From NCBI GenBank assembly GCA_013433145.1, contig CM024174.1, positions 3,806,336 through 3,870,335 of the forward strand: 64,000 bases of DNA. Reading direction: 5' to 3'. The stretch comes from Ascaris suum. Lineage: Eukaryota; Nematoda; Chromadorea; Rhabditida; Ascarididae. The notes beneath the pieces are model-generated. The model made no database searches, had not been told where the DNA came from, and saw only the letters and a program-made list of their open reading frames with translations. A program made the translations under genes and the position numbers. Positions 11,154 to 22,439 of this stretch are shown here, piece by piece (position 1 is the first letter of the stretch; each line of letters starts with the position of its first letter).

Positions 11154-12653
11154 CCTTATTCGCATGGGAATTTTATCTTTGTTAACTTAACATTTCATCT
11201 TCTAACATCGACCTATTAATGCTATCTTTACATTTTAGGTTTCTATATCAACGTCTTCTCTATAAAAACATAAAGAAACATAATATGTACACCTTCATTC
11301 TGATAGCACGTCATTATATATGATGAATTAATTCCACGAATTACAGTGCGGGGTAATAACGATCACAGAACGATAAACACACCATGAAGACAACACATAT
11401 GTATCCGATGGGATGAAGTTGGTTAAAGCTTTGCATTATTGCGTTTCGCTGACTGACGATTGTCCGGCACATGCTGGCAGTTGAAAATCCACAAACAAGG
11501 CAGTCTGGTGGCACTTTGAATTTTCGACAGCAGGCCCATTACAGCCTTTTTTGCCCTGAATGGTTCGACACTAGCTTTGTCTATTAAAAATGAATTTATT
11601 CGAAAGAGAGTGCGCACCTTCATCGCCACTCAATACTTATCTATAAGTAAAGATGTCACGCACCACGAAAGGGAAATTTGACGATATTATATTTAGCGTG
11701 CATAGAAGATCAAAAAGAACTAATCATTTTCGGGCACGGGGATTTAAAAAATGGAAGCTTACACGCATAAAAACAACACTTCGGCTCCTTAGCCGCTATT
11801 GGGTACAGCGCAAACATATATATATATAGTTTGCAGAGTATGCTGAATCGGCCATAAAACTTTCGGCTGATAAGGAAGTGTATTACAAATAACCGTAAGG
11901 AATGAATGGAAATACCTATTTAATTTTTCGAGAGGTCATTTTAATTTCACGACATTTTACGTCACTGTTCGTCGAAGTATTTTCGCTGTCGACTGTACAT
12001 ATTCCTTTTTGTACTTCCACTTTGTGTCAGCAGTACTTCCGCTAGGCTCAGTATTGCTTTTTCTCGAAGAGTCTATGTGTTTCTCCATTCATTAATTCTT
12101 GGGATTCGCTTTGGCTTAATTAGCAAGATGGTAATGCAATCTGAAAGCCGCAAATTTCCATTTGCACACAAAAATATCTTTATTTTCTACTCGACGCGCT
12201 TACAGTGGACCGATCCAAAGTTATTGCCATGCTGCCATGCAGGTATTGCGTACTGCAATTAGCCATGTTAATTCCGGAGGTTTTCGGGCGATCATTAAGG
12301 CTCAAAATTTTAAGGTTTTTGAACAGACAGATATTGAAAAAAAAAACCATTCTTGAAATCTCGAAGGTTTTGGCTCTCTCCCCACAGGCACATCTGCCGA
12401 AACCTCCGTCTCTTTTCAAAAAAAGAACACTCGAAGCCTCACAGTCTTGAAGCTGTTCTTCTCGAACTTTCCAAATTCTCCTCGATGTTTTGATCTTTTT
12501 TCCAAACTTTCTGAAAACACTGAAGTGAAATAACGACCCCCTCAGCACGTCAAGGACAGTACCACGGACATTTGACAATCACTAATGAATAATTTTTCGA
12601 TTTGGATATAAATAATTGTTCTCTGTATTTATAACCTGAAAAAGACTTACTCG

Positions 12654-15600
12654 TTAATTATTGAGTAGGAGCATTGCATAATCGTTTATGCAAACGTTGT
12701 GGCCAAACCACCATTTCTTTATATCCTTTATGATACGTGACTTATTCGGCTTCTCATGGAGAAGTGAGCACAGATTGCATGCATAGTCTTCATACGTTTT
12801 TTTCTTATAAATTTTCGTCCAGTCGAAGTATCTGAAAGGTGAAACAAAGGTATCCTCGAGTTATGGAGCAAAGCCTAGAATTCTATCGCTGTGCTACGCA
12901 ACACTTCAATAAGTCAAAAACGAGACATAATTCAAGAGGGGAAACAATGTGAACTCGCATCTACAGGGAACAGCGCTTAATTTATAGTGGAACTGAATTT
13001 CAATTTTGTAAAGGATATGTATGAGCGACCGAGTCAATTGAAATATTGAAGTTTTCAGGAAAATTCTTTTTTTTAACCTTTGAGAATAACTGATCAGATG
13101 AGCAGAATGGGAACCATATAGTGTCAGCTTGTCTGGAACGCTTTTGCCTGGTTTTATCCATTGTGTGAACGAAAGTCACGTTAGCAGTCCTCTACCTAAG
13201 CGATTTAGACAGTTTAAAGCCACTCTCGACGCGCACAAGCAAATGCAATGTCGAATTGCATTATGAGGCATTCAGTCATTTCATCCTGCAGTGTTTATGG
13301 CTAAAATAGCACTACGCATTTCGTTGCAACTTGGAACTTTCAGTTTCTAGAGCAAATGTTGAACACATTGGTTTGCTGTGATTTCTACTTGTTACTTTCA
13401 GATCTCTTACCGCTACGAGGAAAATTTGCAGCACATTTAAATAAAACAGAAAACGCTAAATTAGGAGGAAGCCCACTCCTCTGCGGTGGCTACTTGAAAC
13501 TGAGATCTTTGCTGGAATCCTTTTTCGCACAGAAAAGTTTCAATGACTTCAGCTTAATTTCAGGTAAATGACTCACTTGAGGTACTCGGTTTTGTTTATT
13601 TCGAGATGTCGCATATATGCGGCAAGACTCGCCGGTGAATCGAAATCATCGGCCGCAATGAAGGATCCATTTGGAAGCAAACTGCTTGCAATTGACCGCT
13701 TTAGAACAACCGGTACAATGATTTTCTCCATGCGAGCGAAGGCTTTCTCGGTTACATAGTCACGACAGACGCTGTTTTCGAAAGCAAGATAGAAGTGATG
13801 CTGCGCTGAAATTGCTGGTCGCATTAGCGAGGTGGATGTCTCTCATACCTTGCAAAATATTTGCTTCAAAAAGTTTAAAAAACACTAAAACTGGAAAAAG
13901 TGTGCAACGAAAACGTTTTTTAGAAGCCAGGATTTACGTTGCCTTTGATCGTTACATAGCGGTTTCTGTCAGATTGCATTTTCAAAAGTTCGCTATGAAG
14001 TGGTTATGATCGTTGATATGTTTATATTTCTATATCTTTCTCTCACACAATCGTTTCGTTATTCAAAAAAATCTGCTTGCAGAAGAACATGAGGAGGCGT
14101 CAGCAGCCTTATCGAACTTAATTAACGTTATAGTTTCCTCATTCTTGATTTCGATACTGTGATAAACCTCATATCAATCATTGTTCCCTCATCTACTGCC
14201 CTCTGCGTCAAGTATGATATGTGCTGTGATTGCCCACATTGAAGCACACAGCATAATCAAGTAAACGAAACCAATTTGAAACATGTAGACAAAATGCGGT
14301 CGCCTCAAAGTGTGATGTTTTTTAACCATAGGTTGCCCACATGACGAGTACATACACCATTTAAAACAAGCGACCACAGTAGACTGCAGCACAACGGTCT
14401 TCTGGAAAGGATACAATGTAATATAAACATAGTATGGTACAGAAAATTAGAAGCGTTTGGTGACACATTATAAAACAAAAAATATAGCAGACAAATTTTC
14501 ATACCAACTTACACCTCTCGGCATTCTCGATTACGCATAAGTACTAACCGATTGCTTCTTCAGCACATTTCGCGTCACAGGTCCTATTGGAACAATGCCC
14601 GAATTCAGTGACTGTAATATACTTTGCAAGCACACGCGTATAGAATTCCCTTTTCGACTCTGTATTACAGTTTGAAACAATTGAAAGCACAGATTTCGTT
14701 TTGCTTTCAACAATCTTCTCAACCTGCAAAAATTCAGAATTTATGTTGAAAGAGAAAGTGTTCTTGTAACACAATACCTAGAACTTAAAGGAACCCCTTG
14801 CCCGTACAATAAGCTGATTAGCGAAAATGTTAGGACAAGTGAAACTTACATCCTCCCACTTCCAGACTTCCTCGCTCGTGGTTAAATTATCGATCACTGT
14901 CAGCCGTCCATAACCAGCGTGAACATCGCTATCCAACCTTTAAAACCGTTGCATTTCGCATGCGCTGACGTATAACATTATTTATACATGCAAGGGCAAG
15001 GACGTTTGTGCGAACGTCCTAGTTTATCACCGATATACAGGGTATTGCTTCAGAACCCAGCAAATATTCCATTTTGCTCTTATTTAATCCTCGGATCTTG
15101 CGTCTATCCGATCATCTAATTTATGAGGTGAAACATGGACTGGGTCTCTTCCACTCTTGTATTTCCTTCCTCTTAATTTCCCCATCCCACCCGGAGACGC
15201 TTTCCACATTGCTAAATCCCATATTATGTTAACTCCATCGAGGCCTCTCAAGTTCGGAAACAGTGTCTCCGTGCATAAATTCACCCCGGAGTAAGACTAC
15301 TTGCAGCAGTGTTGCTTCTGAGCATCCGAATTCGGGCACTTGAGACTCGAAGGTCCCGATTTCAGATGGAACGGCTGTGGTGAGTGGATTTGGACACCTT
15401 TGTTCGCTGATAAGCGCGCCACAGGTCTTTCACATGTTTTTTTAGCGATAAGTTTATTCTTTATTTTCTCTTGCCCGGAGAGATACGCCACGGCCATTCT
15501 GCTCCTGATTAGGCCAGAATGTGATAGCTTATTATGCGGATAAGTGCACCTGACTATGCCTGCTTCTATTGAAGGATTTTATAGCTGTATATTCCTGCAA

Positions 15601-18600
15601 TTTGCCGATGAACTTTTCAAATTTCTTGATTTTATTTTATTTATATCCATTCTCCTGGCGTTCGGTTTGTACTGTTGACATCGAAATTCCGGCCATATTC
15701 GATGTCATCGGATGGCAAATTCGATGAAAGCAATGCCATATCGCTTATTTCATCCATTTTTTCCGAAGGTGGCAAGTCGGTGAATAATTCTTCACCAGGA
15801 AGCTGCTATTTACAACTTCTGTAGCTAAAAAAATCGTTAACAAATCTATTCGGTTCTTTCTTTTTTTAGAGCATGTGAAGTAAGGACAATTTCTGTTTAT
15901 GAAAACAGAAAACAAAGCTATGACCTGCCCAAACGAATCTGAATATTTTGGAACCATTTGTACACTCGAGTGATTCGTTGATCATGTTAAACGTGACCAT
16001 GAAATGTCTGTTATCTGATTTCTATTGCCCTTCCTTCCTCTCCTGCTCATCGTCGATCAAGCTTCTCAGTGCGTTAATTGTCGTACCATTGCGACATTAG
16101 CGATTTGTCGCTGTGGATTAACAAAGACCTGTGGTCACGTCGATATATTGACAGGCCAGAGTAGTCTTCAAATGCCCAGAACACGACACAATCAATTACA
16201 GTGAAATACGATATGGAATAGGTTTTTGTTGTAATTCTAGCAACGACAACGTTGAGAAGGGAGACTGAGTGGGGCGCGAAGAGGCACTTGGGTAGTCGAA
16301 GTCGTTTATCGGAGGAGCACCACAGCTCATAGAGAGCAAACTGGAGAAGGCGAGACGTCCCAAGAGAGCTGCCGATCAGAGAGCCGTCGATGGAGAAGAA
16401 TGACTCCGACGGGCTGAGGTCCGAGTCCGACTTATATAGGCTTCAGGCAAATCAAAAGCACATAAGTCGATCAATGACATGGCGCGAAGAATAATGCTAT
16501 AAAAGCAAAAGGTTCACTGTTAGATCACAAATAGATATCCTTGTCGCGTGCGAAGCGAACGCGATCATTCGCATTCGGTGCAGCTAAGAAACAAAGCTCT
16601 TTGTGTTGTTACGGCATCGTGTGACTATATGGTATCAACAAAGGCCTGAGGAAGTGCCGCGAATATGATAATGGAGGCTATTCAGCTAAATAATAGAACG
16701 GGCAGCGAACGGCTAAAGGGCATCTGATTTCCGCCGATGAATGGACGTGGTCAAAGCAAACAGATGGCGAATCGCGAAAATCATGCACTTTCTATTTTTA
16801 TTGAAGATATATTCAAATGTGAACATCTGGCACTTGCATGTACTATGTAAGAAGCTTCCTGTTTATCACTATTGAATGGGCGTCTCAAATGTGAACTTTG
16901 GCACCTGCGTGTGCCTTCGGTAGCCTATATAAGCGTGTGCTTAATAGTTGCTAGGCCCGCCTCCACCACCTCCCTTTTTCCAATCGCTACGTGAATCGCT
17001 ACATAAATCCGTCGGTATTTGTTTGTTGTCGCAGCATTGTCAGCAAATTCGACATCTTGGGTTGGCTCTTTAGCGCCATACCCAAGAATTTTGTAAACAC
17101 AAGCAGGGAAGGAAAGAATAGCATGTTCACTGTACAAAACTGAAATGAGCCGGTAGGTGGGCATCTCGCACAACAGCTTTTCTTTGTAATCTTATTGTAT
17201 ATGCAAATCTGTTTAGCGAATGACTGCTCATTGCAAAAAGCATCCTCACATGCAAGAAAAATTTGCGGGAGCGCGCTTTCAATTTTATTCACAAGCGGTT
17301 GGGCGTATAGATAACGGATGTTGAAAAAACTTAACACTGCACACAGAAGAGCAGCATGACAACCTTGCTTAGGACTTTACAGTCGTTGTGCCTGAGAAAA
17401 CTGCACCTATTTAGCCTCTCACTGTGCATGACATATCAACCCAATTATTTATGAAAGTTTGACGAGGTTTCAATATACCAGTTTTGCACTGACAAATTCT
17501 CGATCAGGATCTTGGATGTAAAACGTTTTAAGTGAGATATGAATTCAAAACGGCTGACGCAAAGTTTTCTTCCTTGGCCAAAACCCTGTGCACTTAGAGT
17601 TGTATAGCGCTTCAACGCTTGTTCTTCTACTGCAGTAAAAATGCGCAGCTTCCTAGCGTTCAGCTCTATGGATTTTTCTTCGAAGCGGAAAAACATAATC
17701 AGGGAGAAGGGCCGGGAGGGAGGAGCGGAGAGGGAGTGGGAAGTCGAAGCTCATGATTAACAACTCTATTTCCTCCAGTAAGATTTATATTTCGACAAAT
17801 TAGTCAGTTCGTATGATAATGTTAGATTACTTTTCCCACTCAATCATTTACACCGTAAAAAAGAGAAGAATTCGTTATGCAGGTCGCTCAACGGCAACGA
17901 TTATTGTACCATACCTGTATGACATCGTTATATTGAAGTAATCACGAGGCAAATAATTGAGCACATTTCCCGTATGGTACGGTGACTCTTGCAAGAAAAA
18001 TGCGAAAAGTTGGTGCCGAGATCTCGATTGAGGCAAATCCTGTGGACTCGTGTTTCGTATATGAAACACAACAACTTCAGCCGCTGCGAGCTGACTGAAA
18101 AGAGGCATACTTGCTTATGAACTATTGCGATGCTTAGGCAACATTTGAGATGACAGCGTGATCTTCTCTCTTTGTGCTCGCTACCGACGTATTTAGCTAG
18201 CTCCTACATTGGTTTCATTCACTTTCCAATCATTTCGTTTCATCTAATATGTGCATGTCCTTGCAATCCTAGTAAGAACAAATCGGCCTGATGGTAACGA
18301 CTGAACATTCATAACTAACAAGGCTAACCTAAATATTCAATAATTTGCGCATTCACAGCTGGATCTGACGGATGTAAACAACATATATAGGTGAGCTTAG
18401 AGCGTATATGCAAGTGGGCTTATCTAACGGCAGGTGTTCTTCAGTGGACTTGCGGACAAATAGGCAGACAAAGGGAGAAGAGGACAGATCTACTGATATA
18501 CATGCAGCAAAACTGATCAGTGTGTGCAGGTCACAATTTTTGGGAAAGTTTCCCACTTTTTAAAGCCGCATATGACAGGCAGGGAAGTGAGGAAACGATA

Positions 18601-19979
18601 TTACAGGTCATGACTTTGTTGCCCGTATCATAAAACCAATCAACATTGTGAATTGTTGATTTTATTTTGTCTTGCTTTAGTGCAGCAAAGTGAATGGAAA
18701 TATGCTGTCCGTAGATAATAAAAAACGCATAATAATGAACTCATACTTCCACGCACTCACCATTTATACGGGCATTCTACAGAAATTTGCTTTTGCCACC
18801 CAACCTATCATAAGATGCGAGCCCGTTAGCCATAAAATGCGAGTTTTCTACTCGGAAAGTCAACGCAAATTTTCTGGTAAAATGCCTATAGCCCATCCAA
18901 ACTTCGCGATTATTGTTTCTCTTTTTTTTCTGATTTAAGAGCACTGGCTATGTGGTGGTAAGATCGTGGTGTATGCATGTGCAATAGCACATGCCTACAG
19001 ACACGATCTTATCACACAACTTTGCAAATGTAACCTCGCAAAATTGCACAGCAATTGCAAATAAGCCTAAAACGATTGCAACTGGGGAAATGCAGAAGTG
19101 AATCCAAGCAACTGAAGCAAATAAAAATGAAAGCAAAGTGAAATAACCTTCGATTGCTTGTGGCCGTACATCTATATTTACAGTTTTTCAAACCTCTTTC
19201 GGTGAACGTTTTGGCTAAATCATAACTGAAGAAAGGATTCCACGTTAGAATCAACTTCGATCGATTCGCGATTAACTGCAAAGTTGATTGATTACGGAAG
19301 TTTAAACGACTTCGTGAAGCAGTAGGGAGATTGGCATGATACGCGTTTTGTGCAGTTTCCTTCGGCAAATTAATTGATCACATAAAAATTCGATCTTCAT
19401 AGAAATATCAATTATAAATTTATACAGTCGTTCTTACAAGATTGGCATGAAAGATGTCTCCAGGTTTACAAAATTTTCTGTTATTTTCCGTTAATTAATT
19501 TTGGCTATCATCAATATTCGAACCTATTTCAACACCTCACGAATTTGTTTTTTGCTTTTCTAATTCCAGCTGTCTTTTCAGCTCTACATTTTTACCACCT
19601 TTCTAAGCAGTATCTAGCAGTATCTTTTTCTATAATCTTATTCCACTGCCTGATAGTTTCATCAGTAACTGCTATCGGTTGATCAAAAGACCAATATACC
19701 TAGGCTTCTTTTCTCATTTGACAAATGGAATCGTTTTTGTAATCGTTCATTTTTCCACATCCCCCAACTAACCATTGCATTTGCATATGTCGCTTTTTTT
19801 CAAATTTAGCAATATTTACAAAATAATTAAACCTGTTGATCGTTTTCACCAGATGAGGAGCCGAAGAATGATTTCAATCGTATAGGGGCATCTAAAAAAT
19901 GAGGATAGCTGAGATTCTGTTCGTAGAAAACAACTGTGAAGCAAATGAGCGCGACCGTAACGACAAAGATCTTCGTCAT
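12654..19979 (-). CDS. Alpha-1,3-fucosyltransferase (GT10), copy A, 7 exons
   Basis: Transfers fucose from GDP-fucose to glycan acceptors in the Golgi lumen. Exons on the minus strand: 19979-19833, 19275-19148, 18094-17915, 14937-14850, 14723-14549, 13805-13577, 12831-12654. They join in frame to 374 residues plus a TAA stop, with GT donors and AG acceptors throughout. Exon 1 (MTKIFVVTVALICFTVVFY) is a type II signal-anchor; a gattgcag acceptor 8 bases upstream of the ATG could serve trans-splicing. Exon 2 has ILTWNPFF, exon 3 LQESPYHTG and FNITMSYR, and exon 5 SIVSNC. Exon 6 carries the family motif HFYLAFENSVCRDYVTEKAF (residues about 243-262). Exon 7 has the C-terminal CNLC and KWWFG. Length and domain order are normal for animal GT10 enzymes. 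Linkage specificity (core versus antenna) cannot be read from sequence. Confidence 0.88.
14938..17914. other. Expanded intron 3 of fucosyltransferase A with inserted repeats
   Basis: The equivalent intron in copy B is only 323 bp (31553-31875), so about 2.65 kb was gained here or lost there. It contains the LTR-like repeat at 16650-16960 and, just before it, a GC-rich stretch (about 16230-16640). That stretch has a ttatatagg box and ends in ctatatggtatcaacaaagg. TGGTATCA is the usual primer-binding start of Ty1/copia elements, which hints at a second LTR fragment, but no coding part follows. Confidence 0.5.
16650..16965 (+). repeat. LTR-like repeat (same family as 42515-42960)
   Basis: Shares with 42515-42960, in order: gctattcagctaa, gcagcgaacggctaaagggcat, gccgatgaatggacg, cttgcactttctatttttat or gcactttctatttttat, gatat(a/g)ttcaaatgtgaa, tgtctcaaatgt or cgtctcaaatgt, and a cctatataag TATA-type box followed by (c/t)gtgc(t/a)taatagttgct. 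The start resembles a decayed TGTCGCGAA terminus. It looks like a diverged solo LTR lying inside a fucosyltransferase intron. Confidence 0.5.
18951..19018. ncRNA. 68-nt near-perfect hairpin in fucosyltransferase A intron 2
   Basis: The arms 18951-18982 and 18987-19018 pair over about 30 positions with only a few mismatches and one small bulge. The inner GCATGTGC/GCACATGC and the middle TAAGATCGTG/CACGATCTTA are perfect, and the loop is aata. It lies 130 bp downstream of exon 2. Possible readings are a foldback transposon remnant, an intronic miRNA-type precursor (though the loop is unusually small) or a structured splicing element. The structure is seen directly; function is unknown. Confidence 0.5.
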
Positions 19980-20009
19980 GCGATCACCTGCAATCAACAT
20001 TTTGAGAAA

Positions 20010-22020
20010 TCAGTGCTTTTTGGAAATTATTTCTTCTCTTTTAAGTTATTAATAGCTTTTTCGATTATCATTATATCCAAATATATCCAAAAAACTAAAA
20101 GGTCGCTGTGAAGGTGGTATTCGATACCCAACACGCATTCGCTTATTAAGTTTTGTCCAACGTTCCATAGTTCAAATTAAACCATCAACACTATCTCTAT
20201 GATATTTACAGTTAACAGCATGAGAAATTATGAAATTACGACTAGAGTATACTACATATTTTATTGCTATAAAATATGTCATATACTAGGGCTGAGTCAG
20301 AACCGTAGTAGCAGATTTTGCATTCGTCAACATCTCAATCCACACATTTTAAATTCCCTCTTTTTTCCACTCTCTTCCTCAAGTTTTTCTCGTCAACATC
20401 TCAGCCCGAACTTCTATTCTATCAACATGAATTTATTCTATCAACACCAAATTTTAAATTTGCACGGTTGTCTCAAAAACGACTCACCTTCCCCACCCAG
20501 GATGTTTCCATTTATATAAACACCTTGTCGTTAAACAATGACCACTGAAATTTTGTCTCAGTTTGTTTTGTTTGGAAAGAAGGAAAATGAGAATTTCGGA
20601 AGGCAATATATTACCACAGTCGAAACAATTTTAATCAGCGGAGTGCAGCAAAAGATTGACTTGGCGACTCCGCCAAATTTTCAGGTCACGCTCTGAGCAG
20701 AAGTCGCTTGATGCCATGAGAGCCTTCTTTCAATGACAGCTGTATAGTCACATCGATGACTTTTGGCCGAAACCCTTAACTGGTGGCCCCCATAACTTTA
20801 GCATCAACACCCTTCAAACCGAACACATCTGAGACTTCAAGAGCCGTCAACGAAATTTCTACTGGGGAGCCGTCGCTAATGCAATTTTAGTATTACTCAT
20901 GGGAACACTTTCCAATTTTAAGTGTCAAAATTTGAGCGTTGGAAGGACAATTCTGCGCCCGTCTGCCAAACTAATCCTTGCAGGGACTATACGGACTTGT
21001 TTTACTCTCTAATAATGCCAACGAAAACTTAGTAAGATGTACCTCATCGTGCTGACCCACTAATTTATTTCATATCACGCCAAGTAATGAATATTAACTA
21101 AAGGAATGCAGTGCATTCTCCACCCTCTACGTCCTCCTTTTCTACTAGAAAATTTTTTCAAAGAAAGTTCTCTCAACCCACCTGCTGTTCGAAAAAAAAA
21201 GCCTTTTCACAAGGCTTTGTTCCGAACCGTTAAGTTTCAAAGAAGTTTTTCATTCTATGAAAATTTCGAAACTTTTTCACGTCCCCGACCGATCCTCGAC
21301 AAAACTCTTTCACATATCACACAGTGTTCTAATAGAGGCCTGCATATACTCCGAATATTAATAATTCACCGGTGATCGCTTCGATCGTTAACGCTCAAGT
21401 ACTGTTCAAACTATTCACAACTTTTTATTTGTGGACTTACTTATTTGAGAATTAGTTCATATATCATTGGAACATCACAGTATCACTGGAACAGTACTCA
21501 GCGTATAGTTTTACGGAAAGTAAATATACATACGTCGGCGAGGGTAGAGAATAGCATAGCCAAAGTATAGCCGTATTTATGGAATTGGAAGATGGAGGTG
21601 TATTTGTTTATACAGCTGCATGTATTTCCCCAAACCTTTTGCCCCACTATAACAATGCAGTTTACGTTACGGGAACAAGCAAAAATAGCCTACAGGATCG
21701 CTGTGTGAATTGATCATCCATTTCATGCAATATTCATAGAAGTAGGTCTCAAAATTTTATTGGCTATGTCGCACCGCAGCTCGAATAGACTTCGTCTCTT
21801 ACCGCACGTTTCTTCGAGCTGAAAAATTCTTTAAGAGAGTTGAGGGATGAGGTTGGAAGCACATGTATGGTTCCTTGCTATCATAATATTTCTGGTAAAG
21901 TGTAATTCCAAAAAACAGTGCGGTTAAAAACAGCGAGTGTTAGGACAGCTTGGCGGCAGAGGGCAGCAACATATCTCGTCTTCAGCACTTGGCCTTGCGT
22001 CATGCGAGATACATATGACT
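20010..22020. other. Non-coding spacer, nothing recognised
   Basis: Upstream side of fucosyltransferase A. AT-rich with only short frames (for example 20199-20519 and 21106-21375), which have no splice-supported or family-like content. Promoter elements for the gene could lie in the first few hundred bases, but none is recognisable. Confidence 0.4.
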
Positions 22021-22023
22021 AAC

Positions 22024-22169
<146 letters not shown>

Positions 22170-22259
22170 ATATGAAGGTTATCGGCTGGCCTATATATAG
22201 ACACAATGGAATTGTTATATTTAGTAAGAAGTAGCCGAGGGGCAAAAACGGAACACACA

Positions 22260-22425
22260 AAACGAACACCCACTTCGTTGATTCAGACACCAATGTTCGT
22301 TCATCAAGTCACCAGTGGTATACATACACTTCGTTGGTCAAGTCACCAATTTTCTTTGATCAAGTCACCAATGGCACACGCACACACACACTTCGTTGAT
22401 CAATTCACCAACGGTATATTCTAAA
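22260..22425. repeat. Short minisatellite with a cacttcgttgatcaagtcaccaa-type unit
   Basis: At least four imperfect copies of a (c)acttcgttg(a/g)tcaa(g/t)tcaccaa phrase occur at about 22270, 22325, 22350 and 22390. They are separated by variable spacers containing tggtataca or tggcacacgcac. No protein is encoded. It lies about 100 bp downstream of the large (AT)n. Confidence 0.7.
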
Positions 22426-22439
22426 TGGCGCCCAACGCA

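Larger units (their letters stand above)
6004..11282 (+). mobile_element. Penelope-like retroelement insertion (Naiad/Chlamys-type order, decayed)
   Basis: Comparison with the uninterrupted copy 2 sequence near 27060-27075 places about 5.28 kb of extra DNA here; a short aaacata occurs at both junctions and may be the target-site duplication. On the plus strand come a Cys-rich GIY-YIG endonuclease region (about 6770-7650) and then a Penelope-type reverse transcriptase (about 8150-9760). Endonuclease upstream of RT is the permuted order reported for the Naiad/Chlamys clade; canonical Penelope elements carry it downstream. Both regions are broken by stops and frameshifts. The 3' part holds two (AT)n tracts, a short lysine/arginine-rich exon-like start at 10847 and a hammerhead-like motif at 11091-11153. 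An alternative reading is two head-to-tail partial copies. Confidence 0.75.
5810..20000. repeat. Duplicated genomic unit, copy 1 (fucosyltransferase region)
   Basis: Matches copy 2 (about 26890-33860) in order and orientation. The 5880-6003 segment resembles 26960-27060, with shared phrases such as gagtagaacga and gaacaaaacaaac. The 11283-12110 segment resembles 27075-27930, for example the gcacgtcattata(t/c)atgatgaattaattcc stretch. The seven exons then match pairwise. Copy 1 is interrupted by a Penelope-like element at about 6004-11282, and its intron between exons 3 and 4 is about 2.65 kb longer than in copy 2. The two copies have clearly diverged outside the coding exons, so the duplication is not recent. 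Confidence 0.8.

Noticed and set aside
11423..11629. 68-codon minus-strand frame in the 3' flank of copy A
   Set aside because: The homologous sequence at about 27200-27420 has several frame-breaking indels; not coding.
12180..12578. 132-codon minus-strand frame just downstream of fucosyltransferase A
   Set aside because: The matching region of copy B does not keep the frame, so this is flank sequence rather than a gene.
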